Positions 11,293 to 25,800 of a stretch of DNA of 64,000 nucleotides are shown here, in pieces. Source of the stretch: Onchocerca volvulus (lineage: Eukaryota; Nematoda; Chromadorea; Rhabditida; Onchocercidae). The notes beneath the pieces were generated by a model that did no database searches, had not been told where the DNA came from, and saw only the letters and a list, made by a program, of their open reading frames with translations. Made by a program: the position numbers and the translations under genes. The first letter of the stretch is position 1; every line of letters starts with the position of its first letter. The stretch is taken from assembly GCA_000499405.2 (NCBI GenBank), contig HG738150.1, positions 19,306 to 83,305 on the forward strand. Reading direction: 5' to 3'.

Positions 11293-14200
11293 ATGGCGCA
11301 CGACGCTCCGCTACGATCACTTCGTGAGAAGCGGTAACGCAACTATTTTATCAGTTCTGATTTTCAGTTGTTTGCTTTTTGCCTGATAATTTCTTAATTT
11401 CCATTTTGTTCATTGTATTAGAGCTTTAATTAGGAAAATAATTTTCAATTTAAGTGTGAGATAAAGGGACCTACTCCTTTTATATCACTTTTAATCATAT
11501 TACCTTTTTTTCTTTTTTTTTTTTTTTTTGATAAACTCTGAATGTAGAAGAGATTTAAATTAATAAAACACTAGTTTATCCTTTTTTTCCTCATTATGCT
11601 ACAGATTTTGAAATTTGAACATGAAAACTCAAAAAGAAAATCTGTCAAATTGATTATTCAAATACAGCAGTAATTTGTGCAATTGTTTCGATGAATTCAA
11701 TTTATAATAATGATCCCTTTTTCGACTATATCAAGAAGTTTTTTTTATATATTTGTTTCCGTAAATGTTGCTGCATAATTTTCAGCGATATTCGAGACTA
11801 TGATCCGAGCATAATCAGAAGTGAATTCAAAAAAATGTGTCTGGTTAGTAATGAAATTTGAGTTATAGTTCGCAAGAAGAAACATTTTCGTAGAGAAATG
11901 AAAATTTTTGTACTAGAATAGAAAGTCATTTCAGGATAAATCTCGGGAACAGTCAAAGCAGGTGGAACTCTCGAAAGCGATAGCACTAGCGTCACATTAT
12001 GAGAAGCTTATGGATAGCACAAGACTGCGCAGTATTCGACAAGCCGTTATTCACATGAGAGAGCTCGATACTGTAGAAAATCGAATTGATTCCATCATAG
12101 AGACCGTAATTAATCTTTGTTTGACTAGAAATTTGAATTGAACTAAAAATTTGAAATCATCAAATATCTATACTTCAAAAAAAAAAATTTTGAAGCATAT
12201 AAATTTGATGATATATTTAAATTATTTTGCTACTGTGAGAATTCGATGTTCATAACTTTGACTATTTTATAATCACAATAATATCTTGAATATGCCTGCA
12301 TTCGAATTATCATTCTGATTTTGTATTCCAACAGATAGTTTGAGATTTTATAGAGGTATTTTATGCTCATTCTATACCAAACAAGTAGAGCATTGTATAA
12401 ATTCAATCCACTTTTTCGAAGCTTTGATAATTTGTGATTAAAATCATGAGACGTATGATTCAATTCAATGATCCGGAACCGGATGTGTTTATCATATTCC
12501 TCTTTTTATGTTTATTACATTACTCATTACGGTAGGTAGCTCCGTTCCTTTTGAACATGCCAAGTATCGAACTATGTTAAATTTGATTAAGTAATGAGGA
12601 TTGATTTTATGACTTATTAAAGAGTAAACATGAAATTTTGCAGGCAGTTTAATTTTTAATGAAAAAAATAAATCCTCTTGCAAACCTTCAGTTTGATCAA
12701 ATTACCAATGAAGTTGATAATGAAATCGATTGCTGTGCTACGAATTTCAAAAAGGCTTTTACTGTAATTGATACTCCCAGAAACGGTGAATGATTTCAGT
12801 TTTCTCATTTGAAATTCCTGAAATTCTAAAAACGAATTTTCAAAAGTTTGTCATGCGGTCATTTTGTTGTATTTCAAGATCACCATTTCCAAAGCTGAGA
12901 CTAGACAGGTAATAAATTGTAAATTCTGGAGGATGGACACACGCAGAAGTGATAGCTGATGAAGATAATGTAAAATTTGATGGGAATTGTGTTGGCAATC
13001 TTTTATGATTTTCTTGATAATATCCGAAACATTAAGGAAGTATATCCAAATTAATCGATACTTTCAGGTCTTTACCAAAATCAGTTCATATCAGTTCAAT
13101 TGAAAAAACAGCAAAAAACAATTAATGCTATAGCTGACCAATTTTCTAACAACATTCGACTGATAAATAGCATACATGACAACTTTGCAGAGTATAAAAG
13201 TTTGCTTAAGAAGGTTCATTATTTAAATGAACTGATTTATTCCTTTCTGATATACAGTTACTTATGCATTTTTCATCGATATCTCTAATTCTTAACTGCA
13301 ATCATTTTCCAAAAAATTTGAGTACTTTTGTTAAGACAATCTTATATGGCAACTTAACGCATAGATAAGTGAAAATGAGACAATTACAGCAGAAAAATAT
13401 GATAGAAGCCTTGTTAAAATCGAGATGAAATTTTTTCGTGCTATGATGTATTATGTGTTCGGAAGAATAGAATTAAAGTACAGCAATACTTCTCTGACCG
13501 GAAAATTTCAAATTAAATCCAGGATTACTGGATCAACAACTAATTCTTTATATCTAAAATGTTTCGATAGTTCAAATTAATTCGGTTGAAAGTATCAGCG
13601 GATTAGTCTTGAATAATCAAATACAAGATTGCTACAATATTACTTTCATTAAAGTTGACTTGCAACTTGGGATGTTTTGGATAAAGGAAATCAGTTGTGG
13701 ATGTATTCTGAGGCTCAGATTAGTAGAATAACTTCGGGAAATGCACATGTTGTTTAGTTTTATATTATTTTTAGCATGTTTCGAAGTTTTAAACTTCAAA
13801 GTTAACTTCAATTTTAGAAAGAAAGACTCAATTTTTTGGAAATTTTAGTGCCGCACATTTGATGTTGATGTCCTGGCATTTAGCAAACTTGTCCGTTTGC
13901 AAGGCAGTAAAATAATTCCTGTAAAAGAATACTGGTCAGTGGAAGATTTGAAAACACTTCCCATTGTGAGCTTTATCCACCTAACATGTTAAACTGATTA
14001 TCTGATTAAATTTTTGATTGGAAGAAAAAAGCACAAATATTTAGGTATTTCATAATTTTTTTTTCTCCATGTTCAAATTTTTTCGATCTCTAGATAGTTG
14101 ACGAGCTGAACAGAGTCATTAAGAATTTAGTTGATTTGCGAACAGTATGCAAATTAATCTCACCTACAAGTTTACCCGAAGAAAAGGATATCGCAAAGTT

Positions 14201-14543
14201 GATTCATCAGGCTGAAAAACTTCGTCGAATTTTGGAGGTATTCAACTTAACTTCCTATTTACCTAATATATTATACTTTCGCCTTATTTTTAAAACACTA
14301 TGCGTAGTGGATGACAAATTAAAATAAAAATTTTTAAGATTGATAAAACCATAACAAAATTACCGATATCAATTATCAGCTGAATGGCAACTAATTCGAA
14401 CTTTAACTTTCACGTAACTATTCATGATCTGCGTGGATATCTAAATTTCGTTTTTGATTCTTTTTTTATGTTCTGATAATAGTCAATGATGAACGAATAA
14501 AATTTTAATCATCCATTTGTCGATTAAACTTCAGTTTAATTAA
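11293..14543 (+). CDS. Uncharacterised helical/coiled-coil protein (259 aa)
   Basis: Eight exons join in phase from ATG 11293 to TAA 14541-14543: 11293-11333, 11786-11843, 11935-12105, 12692-12785, 13068-13213, 13849-13965, 14094-14237, 14535-14543. Each internal exon has AG before and GT after it and none contains a stop in the used frame, which supports a real gene although no domain is recognised. The product has no signal peptide and no membrane segment. It is rich in K, E, Q, D, I and L with heptad-like stretches, for example around ELDTVENRIDSIIE (~residues 76-90), QLKKQQKTINAIADQF (~132-147) and the final EKLRRILE, so it is probably mostly helical, with a short basic N-terminus (RSLREKRDIRDYD). 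A cytoskeletal, kinetochore or trafficking subunit would fit this composition, but that is a guess. The tiny last exon (two codons plus stop) is the weakest part; the true 3' end may differ. Confidence 0.7.
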
Positions 14544-15457
14544 TTTTTGACGATTACCGCGGAATTAAGGAATGCGTCTGAGCAAATGTTAACATGGTAT
14601 GTACGAAGAAACTTCAGTAATATAAGTTGAAGCATCAGTTTTGCTAAATTTGCAGTTTTGACTTCCACGTTATTTGCATCAAAGCTAAACTTCATTTTCG
14701 ATTCAGTTAATTTACCGAAGCTGATGTAATAATCAATAGATTGCATATCGATGGTATTCCCTTGAAAGGCTCATAGCAAATTCCCCCTTATCAATACGGA
14801 ATTCATACAAAGATAATTTACCTTAAACGAATTTGCAAGAAAACACACGCATTGTAGTTTTGTCATGGATTTCTCCGGAGAATAGATTAAATTTAAGAGA
14901 ATTAACCGTATGTAACTATTCCTTAATTTAATTTTTCCTGAAATTGCATTATTGCATATAGTATAAGTAATATAAATAATATATAGTGGTATGTATCGTA
15001 TAATATAGCAATACATATTACCATAAATAATAGCGAAAACAAGGAAAGAAATTCCTTTCTCTTTTACTGCCTATTTTTCTTTTGGATTTCTTTCATTAAA
15101 AATATTTCCATATCAATGTACAAGACAAAAAAATCAAACAACTTTCTGGAGATTTTTATCTTCCATTTTGGATTTCAATTGAAGAATTTTTAAATACAAT
15201 TTTTTGCTTTGACACGGAGAATTCAAATTTAAGGAAAGAGAAAGAGAGTATGATATAAGGTCATCAACACATCAGACTTGCATTTTTCATCACTTTTTTC
15301 TGCAAAATGTTGCATAGACAAATAGCTTATTGTTGCAAGCACCGTTGTGCATAATGGTAATTGTTGCAAAACTTTGATCGGTGTGTCCCTTCCCTCTTAC
15401 TGCTATTTTTACCCTTTCTTGACTCCATGACCCTGGCCAATACCTTAAACTTATCTT

Positions 15458-15525
15458 GTGCCATCGATCATCATCGTCATTATCATGTTTCCATTTATTA
15501 ATATTATTATTATCATCGATGGCAC
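15458..15525. repeat. Inverted repeat with 11-bp perfect arms
   Basis: GTGCCATCGAT at 15458-15468 and ATCGATGGCAC at 15515-15525 are exact reverse complements separated by 46 bases of ATT/CAT-rich sequence. No element is recognised around it. Confidence 0.75.
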
Positions 15526-18500
15526 TAAGTGAAATTACATCTATTGATATTTCGATAAATCATCACTATCATCTCATCGGCATAATCCTTCTTTCTCGAT
15601 CATTTGTTGCTTACATCTCTGTAGCTATTGAAGAAAGGTCATCATATGTTTAACCTTTCCTTCTGTTCTCCGTTTTTTACCCTTCGCTCAATATGAGACA
15701 AATCAGCACGTCCGGATCATTATCCGTTATTTCATTTGCATACATCATTCTAATAGCATGCAATCAATGCTGGTTAGACTTTATGGCGCTTTTTATTGAA
15801 ATGATAGAATCAGAAAGCCCAAACCATAAGTATTTCCCATTGTTCTCATCGAAGTTTACTGAAGAAATGCTCATCTTTTTTATGCTCTTATTCCGTCTAA
15901 TTATATCATGTCTTGTGATACTTTTGACTATTTCGGTCTAACTGTTGCATTATGATACATTCCAGTCTTACAAAAAAGAAAGTTAGATTACAGTAACGTT
16001 CTCAGAAATGAAACAATTTCAACAGTAGTCATCTCAAATATCTCCCGATCACTATATTCATGCATAATGAAGAAGATAAAGATGCTATTATCGATGAACC
16101 TTCCATCAGGTCATTCGTCCTAAAATATCTCGCTCTTTTATATCTTTCTCGATATCATTTTTGTCTTCCATACTATCCTGAAGGATCACATTCCGATTGG
16201 AAAGAGGATTGTAAGAAATATGTTGTATCATACTTATAAGTAAGTTCACAACGAATCGAAAAATCATACCACTTTCTACAGCTGAGAACTTTTCAGTAAA
16301 ACCGATATGGATGAAAGTAAGTTCGAGGATGACGATTACAATTAAGTAAGAAAAATGAGATGATAAAGGAAGGAAGAGAGAATGGATAGAGGTCGGATAT
16401 GATCATTATCATCATTGATAAAATAAACAGCTTGCCATTCATCTGCCCATCTGAGGGAGAAAAAAAAGGGAAAAATGAGTGCTAATAGGTCATTATTTGA
16501 TGAGTCTTTCCGTTGCAGCCGCATATTTCCTTTTTTTCCAGAATCCCTCGAAGCTATCATAAAATTGAGCATTCCTTTTCACATTCTTCTCATCAGCAAG
16601 TAAATAATCAACGGCGGTAGCAGCGTCGATGGAAGCGGCGGCAATGGCACATCTGGCCAGGATCCATCCTTCGTCATATTTCTCTTGTCTTCCCGTCGAT
16701 CTTCTCAATTCTTCTTACCATAGCCAATATATCGTAATGAAGAGAATTGGGATTTATGGAATGGCTCGAGTCCGTCATTTCTCTCATAAATTGCACATCA
16801 TAAAAGTTTTGTATCATTATTGTTGTTGGTGTTGTTATTGTTGAAACGATCATCCATCATCAAATCTATATTATCATTACTCCCTACGGTTCAAAGCTCC
16901 TTTTTGATGCTATTTATCCTCCAAACACATCGTTATTTTCCCTTCACAGAGTGTGTAAGCTTCAATTCTCATCATTTTTATCTTTTCGTTGGAAAAATAG
17001 AAATTTTGTAATAGAAATAGTCAAGAAAGAAATTTATAGCTATCTTGTTCTCTATTTATTGACAATAAGAAGAAATCTCGTCTTTCTACAAGATATTTTC
17101 AAATCTTGATTCATGCGTGATAATTATTCAGGATAAGTTATTACTTACTTTTACTAAAGCGTTTGATCTCTTATGCTGATTGGACAATTAAATTGATGTT
17201 TCATTATCTTTTTCTCCAGACTTAAAATCCTTAAATTCGAGTACTAAATACCACAAATTTCTTGATAAAGAAAACTGAAAAGAATGAATAAATGCCGAAT
17301 CCACTGACTTCAAATCATCAAAGTTTGAAAAAGATCATGCAGTATTCGAAATAAAGTTGAAAAAATTAGAGACCATTGATTATAAACTTCCTTTTCTTTT
17401 TCCCTCAGCGAATTTGTAGATATTTAGTGGAAATAGGTACAGAGATTTTCACATTCAAAACATTTTTTAATATTGTTCAATATATAATTTATTATAGTAA
17501 TCAGCAAATAACTTCTAAAAATAACCACTGAACTTATTCTTTATTTTTCGAAAAATTATTAAGCTTTTCAAATGCTGACATAATCAGTTAGGGATTTTTA
17601 GAAATAATATTAAACAGTATTTGGGGTAAATTTTTGAAGAAAAACTGAAAAAAGGACATGGAAGAAAGAGTGCTTCTTCATCCATTTCCAATTATTCATT
17701 TTAATTCGATCAATTAATAACAACAACAACAATGCATAAGAAATCGAAATTATGACAGACAGGATGAGCTGAATTTCAATTTCCGCTATTTGTGATGGAA
17801 CACGTGTGCTTCCAAGGCCCATTACTTCTTCTTATAGTTAATGACTAATTATGCTTCGGCCCACGAAGAACATCATTTTTGTCATCTTTAAATGATTGTT
17901 TGCCACTGAAATATGCAAATATAATGTTTGCACCTGCAGATGAAATCAATGGGATGTATCGCAATTCCTACGGTTGAATAGCAGTTGATTCTGTTCATAT
18001 TTGTTGTACTGTTTCATTGCCTATTACAGTATCAGAAACGTTCGAAAGTGCCGGATTTTCCTGTTTTTCTTGTATACCGTAACAGCTAAACAGACAATGA
18101 ATGGGAAGAATTACTATCTCTTCTTTCACTTCCTGAAGTAGCTTGCTTTAAATTATGAATAAAATATACGTGAATTAAATTTGAAATTTCTTTAGTCGAT
18201 AAATTACATGTTTGCTTCAGATAAATCTCTTCCTTATGAACTATTTTAATGAATTAGTTCAGAGAATGTTGATGGTTCCAGAAAGTGGAAGAGGCGTATA
18301 GTTCTATATTAGATTGTTAAGCTTCTAAAGTCGTTTGCTGTAACATTAAATATCGAAGATTTTCAAAGAAGTCAGATTCGATGATGTTGAAGGATGGATC
18401 TCATAGTTCCAAGAAAATGATTAGAAAAGATTGCACGATTTTATTGAAGAAAGTGAATTGCTGAAAGTCTTAATGATGGATGAAGTGAATGGAATAATAT

Positions 18501-21500
18501 AACAACTGAATTCAGATGCTTAGACAACTGAATAGTTTGATATTCCGTTTATTATCAAAATGAATCGCATATTTTGTATTCAAATTTCTCTTTGCTGGAA
18601 AATTTGAAGATTAATTAAACGTACTGCTAATACCATTTATAATAATTTCGAAAAGTCCTAGAATCGAAGTTACCAGTTACTTCATGACACCTGTTGTTCC
18701 ATGTTTACTGAGCATTATGAAGGTTGATTAAACTTACTCTCATCTAGGTATCGAGCTTATTTTTTGTTCCATGATACGAGTTTTTTGGAACAATTATATT
18801 TCAAGCAAATTTTTTTTTTTTGGAATAGTTTAAACAAGTGAAATTCGTTGGTAGTTGAATCTGCAGATAACAATTTGTGGAATTGCTTTTGTTGAATGAG
18901 AAAATGTTAAAGTGAATCAACTTCACTGAGGTGAGGCGTAATCCTGTGCCATGTTGTACTGTTGTTGATTGATTGGTGTGATCAGTTGGGGTGCTAGAAA
19001 GAAAATTAAATTTCCGATAGTTTTATTAGTCATATCGTCCTACTTACTATGCACTCCTTAAATTTGATACACTGTTTTCTACTTCTTCAACTGGTAAAAA
19101 TTGCTCTTCTTTCTTACTGTCTTCGGAGAAAAAGCAAAAGCCGTTCATCGTTTCTCAAACTGTGAGATTTCTTTTTTTTGAAATTCCAGTGGAAGTAACA
19201 GCTTCCATAGCAAATATCTAGATCAGTAAAATTCTATCTTTCGTAACACATTACTGTAAAAGCAAATATAAATTTTTTTTTTAGATGGTTTATTAAATTG
19301 TTCGCACTTGTGAAATTTATCCTTAATAGAGCATTGATAGATTAATCTGTTGCAAATGTGATGTGTTTCATGCGTTTTGAAAATTTTAAGCGACAAGATG
19401 ACATATTGATTGGCCGAAAAATAGCAATTCAGACTACATTAGTCTACTCAAAGATTATTTGAAACAGAACCATATCATTATATTACTAAAGGCTCCGAAA
19501 AGTCATGATTTGTTATATAGAATCAAAATGATGAGTCTGTTAATAAATATCGAAGTGAACATTCGACTATAATTCATAAATTATCACAGTTTATGCTATT
19601 AATACAATTTGGTCATTCAGTTCTTCTAACTGTGTGATTCATTAGCTTCTTCCATTCGATTTAATTAGAGCCCGGATTTTTACGGAAAAACATAATTCTT
19701 CCGGAAAATACTTCGAAAATGACGTCGCACCATCGAGAAATGAGATGAACTTTGAAGAGAATCGGATAAGCATCATTAGGTCATCTCGGCTTCTCGATTT
19801 CAATCCATTATTGCCTTCCTGTCAGATTCCTTTTTTTACCAACTATTCGTAGCGTGATGCTTCACCTTTTCTTGATTTCCTTTTTTGCTTTTTGTTTGAA
19901 AAGCAAAAAATTCCATTCCCTAATAAACAATGACATTTACCATTCTTTTCATTGATGGTATTATAATTTGGCATTCCTTACCTGGTCTAAACAAAATCAA
20001 ACAAAAGAGCTGTAAATTAATTGCTTTTCACTTCGCATCAAAGTATGAAAAGTATTTTCCTTTTTTAATTTTAGTTTTTGTTCCTAAAACAGATACGTTT
20101 TGATGAGTTGATTAAAAGAGTCAGAAATACTAATAAGATTATAATTCTAATTTTTATCCTTCTTTTCTTCAAACTCACTTATACTAACTCAGTAATTAAT
20201 GAGAATAGAATTGAGATCTTTTATTTCAATTACGGCAAAAACCATTTCAGATTGTTAGAAGTTTTATGATATTTGTCTGCCATACTTCAACATTTTTCTA
20301 TTCTATCTTTTTATCATAGCAAAATACTCAGATCTTATCAGTTGATTAATTAATTATTGATTCATCGATAAAAAAAATATCGTTTGACTACTATATTGGT
20401 TTTATATTACAGATTCCACGAATGTTTTGAGCGAATAGTGTTCGGGCTTCAGAATGGATATGAAAAAAATAAAGATTGAAATCTTTCACTTTTTCTCTAA
20501 TTTCAAACAGAAATTTTGGACATACTTTTCCTTCCATGCTTTCATCAACCTGAGATTGAACAAGTTAGTGAAGAAAGGAGAAAGAGTTTATGAATGAATC
20601 CATCCTGGAGAAGGGAAAAGCAACATTAATAACATGAACAAAACACGATTCACAGGTGATGATGAGGATGTTTCCATGAAAATTCCCATCCACAGGGGTT
20701 CCATTCACTCCTTTTCTCTTCGCTACAAATTCATTCGAAAAGGCATTTTCCAACTTTTCCAATAATGTATCGTTTCAAATTAATCAAATGCTTCCTTTTC
20801 TCTTCTTGAACGAGTGTTTTTAGAAATAACTCATTTATTGCGCTCATAGGCCGCCATATTTGCTGGAATGATAATTATAAATATGCAGTATTAAAAACAA
20901 ATTAAATGGAAATAATCGAATGGACAGTGAAGAGTTAGAGAAAGATAGATGATTAATTGGAGTTGTGATGTTATCACTGAATGTAACGGACAGTGAAAAC
21001 AATACATTCCATAGGTCATGCTTGTTTCAAAAACTTACTTTTAATGGCAAACAACAAATGCAAGAAGTCATTTTCTTATCTGTAGAAAAGTTTGTCAGTA
21101 TCTGTAAAAACTGTTCTGATATAACGATGAATAATTCTCGCAGCTTTATAATGGTTGCTGCGAAAAAATTTCATTTGATGTGAGTATGCTTGTCGATGAT
21201 CTTCAACTAGGACTAATTTCATTTCCATCTGAAAGTTTTTGCCAGAACCTTCATTTTTGTGGTGTCATATCGATAAGAGAATAACAACAGCATTCCGTTC
21301 CCTCTTTGCGGTATTTCCAGGTTTACCTTTGTGTCTCCTCTCCTAGAGAGGTCTCTCCGTTCGACAATCGATAATAATTGCTCGGTTATCATCTTTGTTG
21401 CACCAATTTGTTTCAATGATTGCTTGAATTGCTATTCAAATTTCATAATCAAAAAGATTCGTCGAGAAAAAAGTGAAAATACCACTTCTAATGGTAATGA

Positions 21501-22792
21501 TAGTAATGCTCAACAGAGCAAAGCACTCCTTGAATACTCATTACACGCTCGGTTGCCTATTATACCACTACAACAAATCACTAAAATACAACACCGCACT
21601 TTTTTTCAGGATAAACTTTCTCTTACCGGTCACCCCCAACTGGACAAACAGTTGATGCCGTCTTTTTTTTTCGAATGTCAACTTTTTCATTTTTTTTTTT
21701 TTTTTTTTTTTTGTGATAGGAAAAAATTGAAGCGACATTTTATTGCTCAAAGTTATGTCCACCGGAAACTGCTTTTCTGTTATGCTTGAATTATTATTGT
21801 CCAAATATGAATATCAATTGGTTTTCTTGAGTTCTCATATATCATATTTCAATGAACATTGTCAGTCAATATCATTTATTCATATTTTCCCTTTTCTTTC
21901 TGATCGTTTTTGGCAAAATAATAGGTTGAATTCTGTTCTTTAGTTCTCACAGTTTCTCCAAATTTGTCATTTACTCACTTGGAAACACATTTCAAACTTG
22001 GGTAATTAAACCTTTATTATGATTAATTGGTTAATCAACGGACGCGGCAACTATAGCAACAATTACAATACAATTTCGACAATATCAAAGGACAACTTCC
22101 ATGAAGAAATTATAATACAAAAAAAGCAGAGATAGGGTTATACAAAGACGAAAACTGATATACCACAAGCTGGACCATCCGACCGAGTTCATGGCAGCTT
22201 ACTCGTTGAAATGATTTTTATGCTCAGGACCCTTATCTTCTTCGTGGTTAGAGGATCTTTGGTAACATTTTGGAGAGACAAGAAAGATCCTTTGTTGTCT
22301 CAGGAGCATGCACCTTTGAGTGCATAAGATTGTGCTTGTGGTTAGCATGATGGAAGAAAGCTTTTTTAGAGCTCATTGACTTGATAGACAAAAAATGATT
22401 TCAAAAAATATGCAATGTCAAATTTAAAACAAAGGAATCACTGATTTTCTTCTTTTATCCTCGCGACTTCAACGACACATGTCATCAAAAGTTTATTTGT
22501 TGGTATATAGATGGATGGATAAGTCATGCAAGTCTGCTGCATTAATTCATAATTTGTTGTTTCATCGCTTCAACTCTTTATCATAAATTCATTTTATAGC
22601 TTCCAGTAAAATCATTGTCATCATTTTTTCATATATTATAGCATGTTTAGGAAAGCAACTGTTGAGATTATGTGAAGAGATTAAAAATGACCGATAATAG
22701 CAGTCGGCTAATTATCATTTGTCGGTATAATTGATTACATGTCTTCCAGCGGTCAACAGATTCAAATTAGATATCTGTTTTTTACGTTGTAA

Positions 22793-22810
22793 AGGTGTAA
22801 CTTTACACCT
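22793..22810. promoter_or_regulatory. Palindromic T-box-like site
   Basis: AGGTGTAA, two bases, TTACACCT: two perfect 8-bp arms. AGGTGT/ACACCT is the core half-site recognised by T-box transcription factors. It lies in non-coding sequence about 10.7 kb upstream of the homeobox gene. Whether it is bound is unknown; an 18-bp palindrome of this kind is unlikely at any one place but not impossible in 64 kb. Confidence 0.35.
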
Positions 22811-25800
22811 CAAATGCTTTTCTAACTCTTTCTTTTCTTTCTTCCTTTCACCGCCAATTTAATTGCGCCATAATCGTATTTCCTTTTGATAGCATTAATT
22901 TCATTGAGCCGATAATGACAATGCCAATTTTGTCACATATGCTATTATCTTATTGCATGAAATCAAATAATCATCAAAATAATTTACTGTAAATAAAATT
23001 GGTAGTACTTAGGTCGAAATATATTTTAAACCTATCTGAGTTCATACTAGATCGAAGATCCAATATTCCATTATAGTATAATAGCCTTCCTATTTATCAA
23101 ACTTTTTGAATGAAATTATCACAAGCTTATGTAAAACTGTCTTGTGAATTTTATGCTGTTGAGCAATTCGAAATAGGCACAATATCGGAGTGCGTGTGGG
23201 TTTTTATTCCGGTCATCAATTTGATACGGTACTTGTCACCTTGGAAGTACAACAAGGACATCGCAAAACGCGTGCCATCATCTTTTTTGTTGAAATTGGG
23301 ATTTTTCTGCTTGCATTACCATTAAATACGACAAATTCGTTTCCGTGCGTTAATTGAATGTATATTTTTTTTATCACAATACACTAGTTTTGTACCAATA
23401 AAAAGTAATTACTGCATCAGTAACAATAATGATATCATTTTTAACAACAGTTGTTATCTTGTCAGAATAAGAATTATGAATGACAATCGCTACAGCAATT
23501 ACAATGAAAGTACAAACAAAAATAATAATAATATTTGTTACTCTTAAAATAAGATTTATTATTATAATGCTCAAAAAGTAATATTTTATTTTACTTTTTT
23601 ACCTTATTTTTCTTTAATAGAATGTTTCATTGTCTTCGGTCATAAATATTTTGTCTGCCATAATCTAAGCATATGTATTCAACAATAATTTACTAGTATT
23701 TAATAAATGCGGAAATGAATCATTATCCATTTTCCAAAATTTTAGTTCTAACTGAATGTTAGTATTTCAATTGTTCAATTTAAATCTTGTTTCAAGTGAA
23801 AATTAAGCTCAGCATGTAATTGATTAAGAAAGATTTTTACTGATATTAATTTCCTTATCATCTTTGATCAGTACTATTGATGCATTTTAATCAATGTTTC
23901 GAGTTCGCTTTCCATAAGTTATTGGTCTTATGTAATCAAAATGATGGCTTTCATGTTAAAACTACCTACAGCATCGATATGAAGCCAATAATACTTAAAA
24001 TATATTTACTATTTTGGAGAAGATAAGAAAAAGGAAAGAAGACGAAAAAAAAAGTTCTGTTTTAACTCGATAATTGATATTAAATAACGAAGCATTGGGC
24101 TGTATCAGAAGGACCCCGAAAATGCTGTTTTTGTGGAGCGATAAAAATGAATGACATAATACAGGAGAACGGCACAAAGAAGAAACTAATATTTGTTAAC
24201 GAGCATCGTGTCAGAATTGTTTCAGATGGAAAATCGCTCCCTCCTAAAAATGTGCCGAAATGTGGCTTAGGCTTAATGAATGAATAAAGCTGAAAGGAGA
24301 GATAAGCGTTGCAAAATGATGATGACAATGCTGAATAGATAGATGGATGGCAATGCCAAAAAAGAAAAAACAATTAATGGTATAATAAAATATATCAAAA
24401 AGTATCCCATCTTTTCCATTTTCCGTCTTCTTGTCATTTCCTAATTGCTTTGGTTGAAACAGATTCGATCCATCTATGACATATGTATCATCAACATTCT
24501 CACAGTAGGATGGAAACTGTTGATTGAATTAGTACAAGAAGCACAGCATGATCTTCAGAAGGCTCCCACTGAATATGAACTTTTCAATCCATCCATCCAT
24601 TCTTATTTATCAGTGTAATAATAGAGATTTAATTTATCCTCTTCTATTTTCGTCTCCTCTTCTTACCCATTCAAAAATATCGTTTTTCTCAGCGGCATTC
24701 ATGATGAATTGAAATTTTTCGTCTATTCATCTTAAATAACTCAAAAAAATATATTACTTTTTACGCCACGTCCCTTTTATACTTCGATCTCCTCATTTCT
24801 TCAAAATCAATGATTTCAATTTCCTTGTTTTATATGGTAATATCAAAGAGTGAGTGACACCTTTTGATTGAAATTTAGTAATTAAATCTATGTTCTTACT
24901 TTCCTTTTGAGTGATTAGTTTTAACTTCATAATTGTCGGATTTCGAAATATATTAAGCAGATAAAGAAATGATATACAGCAGTAGTAAGGGATTTGTGTA
25001 GAAAAGCACTTGACAGTTCAACAACCTTTTTGAGACAATTTCCGACGTGAAAAAATTATGAAGAAAAGTGTGGAGATAAAGAATAGAAAAATAAGAAGGC
25101 CCTCTTAAGAAAATCGTAATGTTCCGCGATAACTGAGTAGATTTGCATACCGTACTTTTGATGCAATTGTTATTTTTAGTCTGTGGAAATAATAATCCCT
25201 CTTCCGTCTTAGCTAATCTCATTTTTTCTCGATTTTATATGAGAATCACGAAATATGGATGTATGGCCAGGGAGATTATCCGCAAGTATCATCAGACCGA
25301 AGGATCGTGTGTTTTTTTTCTTCATTTTATTTCAATTGTTCACAAATGAATGGATGTGAGGGTGCGGTAGGCTTTTCCATCATTATAACTATTATTACTA
25401 TTATTATTATTCCAAATAGTTGAATAGGATTAGTGGCATTACCCTCATTTATTCTTCCTTCGACCCATGAACCTCGACCCCGACCGCCTGTTCAGTCAAG
25501 AATCTATTGTATTTACATTTGCTGCCTGGTTCTATATTCCTAATTCACACATGTATCAATTTTTGCATAACAATAATCAATCAATCAATCAAGTTTTGGC
25601 AAATGGAAAGAAAATATTCTGTATAATACATTCACAATATTGTATTACAAGTGATAGGGACGATAATTTCAGACTTCTTTTTAGTTATTTCTTTTGTAAC
25701 ATTCTTTCAAGGAATATAGCTAGTTAAAACTATCATATTCCAAATTAGATTAATCAAAATACGCTAGTATAAATTAATCACCATAATTAATGCAAATCGC

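Noticed and set aside
17610..17822. Minus-strand stretch with an apparent transmembrane segment (MGLGSTRVPSQIAEIEIQ start)
   Set aside because: The hydrophobic run comes from TTG/TTA repeats and no neighbouring exon or family match supports a gene; left as a chance frame.
21331..21789. 152-codon plus-strand open stretch
   Set aside because: No domain, ends in a T-run-coded phenylalanine tract, overlaps an equally open minus-strand frame, and has no splice-compatible neighbours; best explained as chance.
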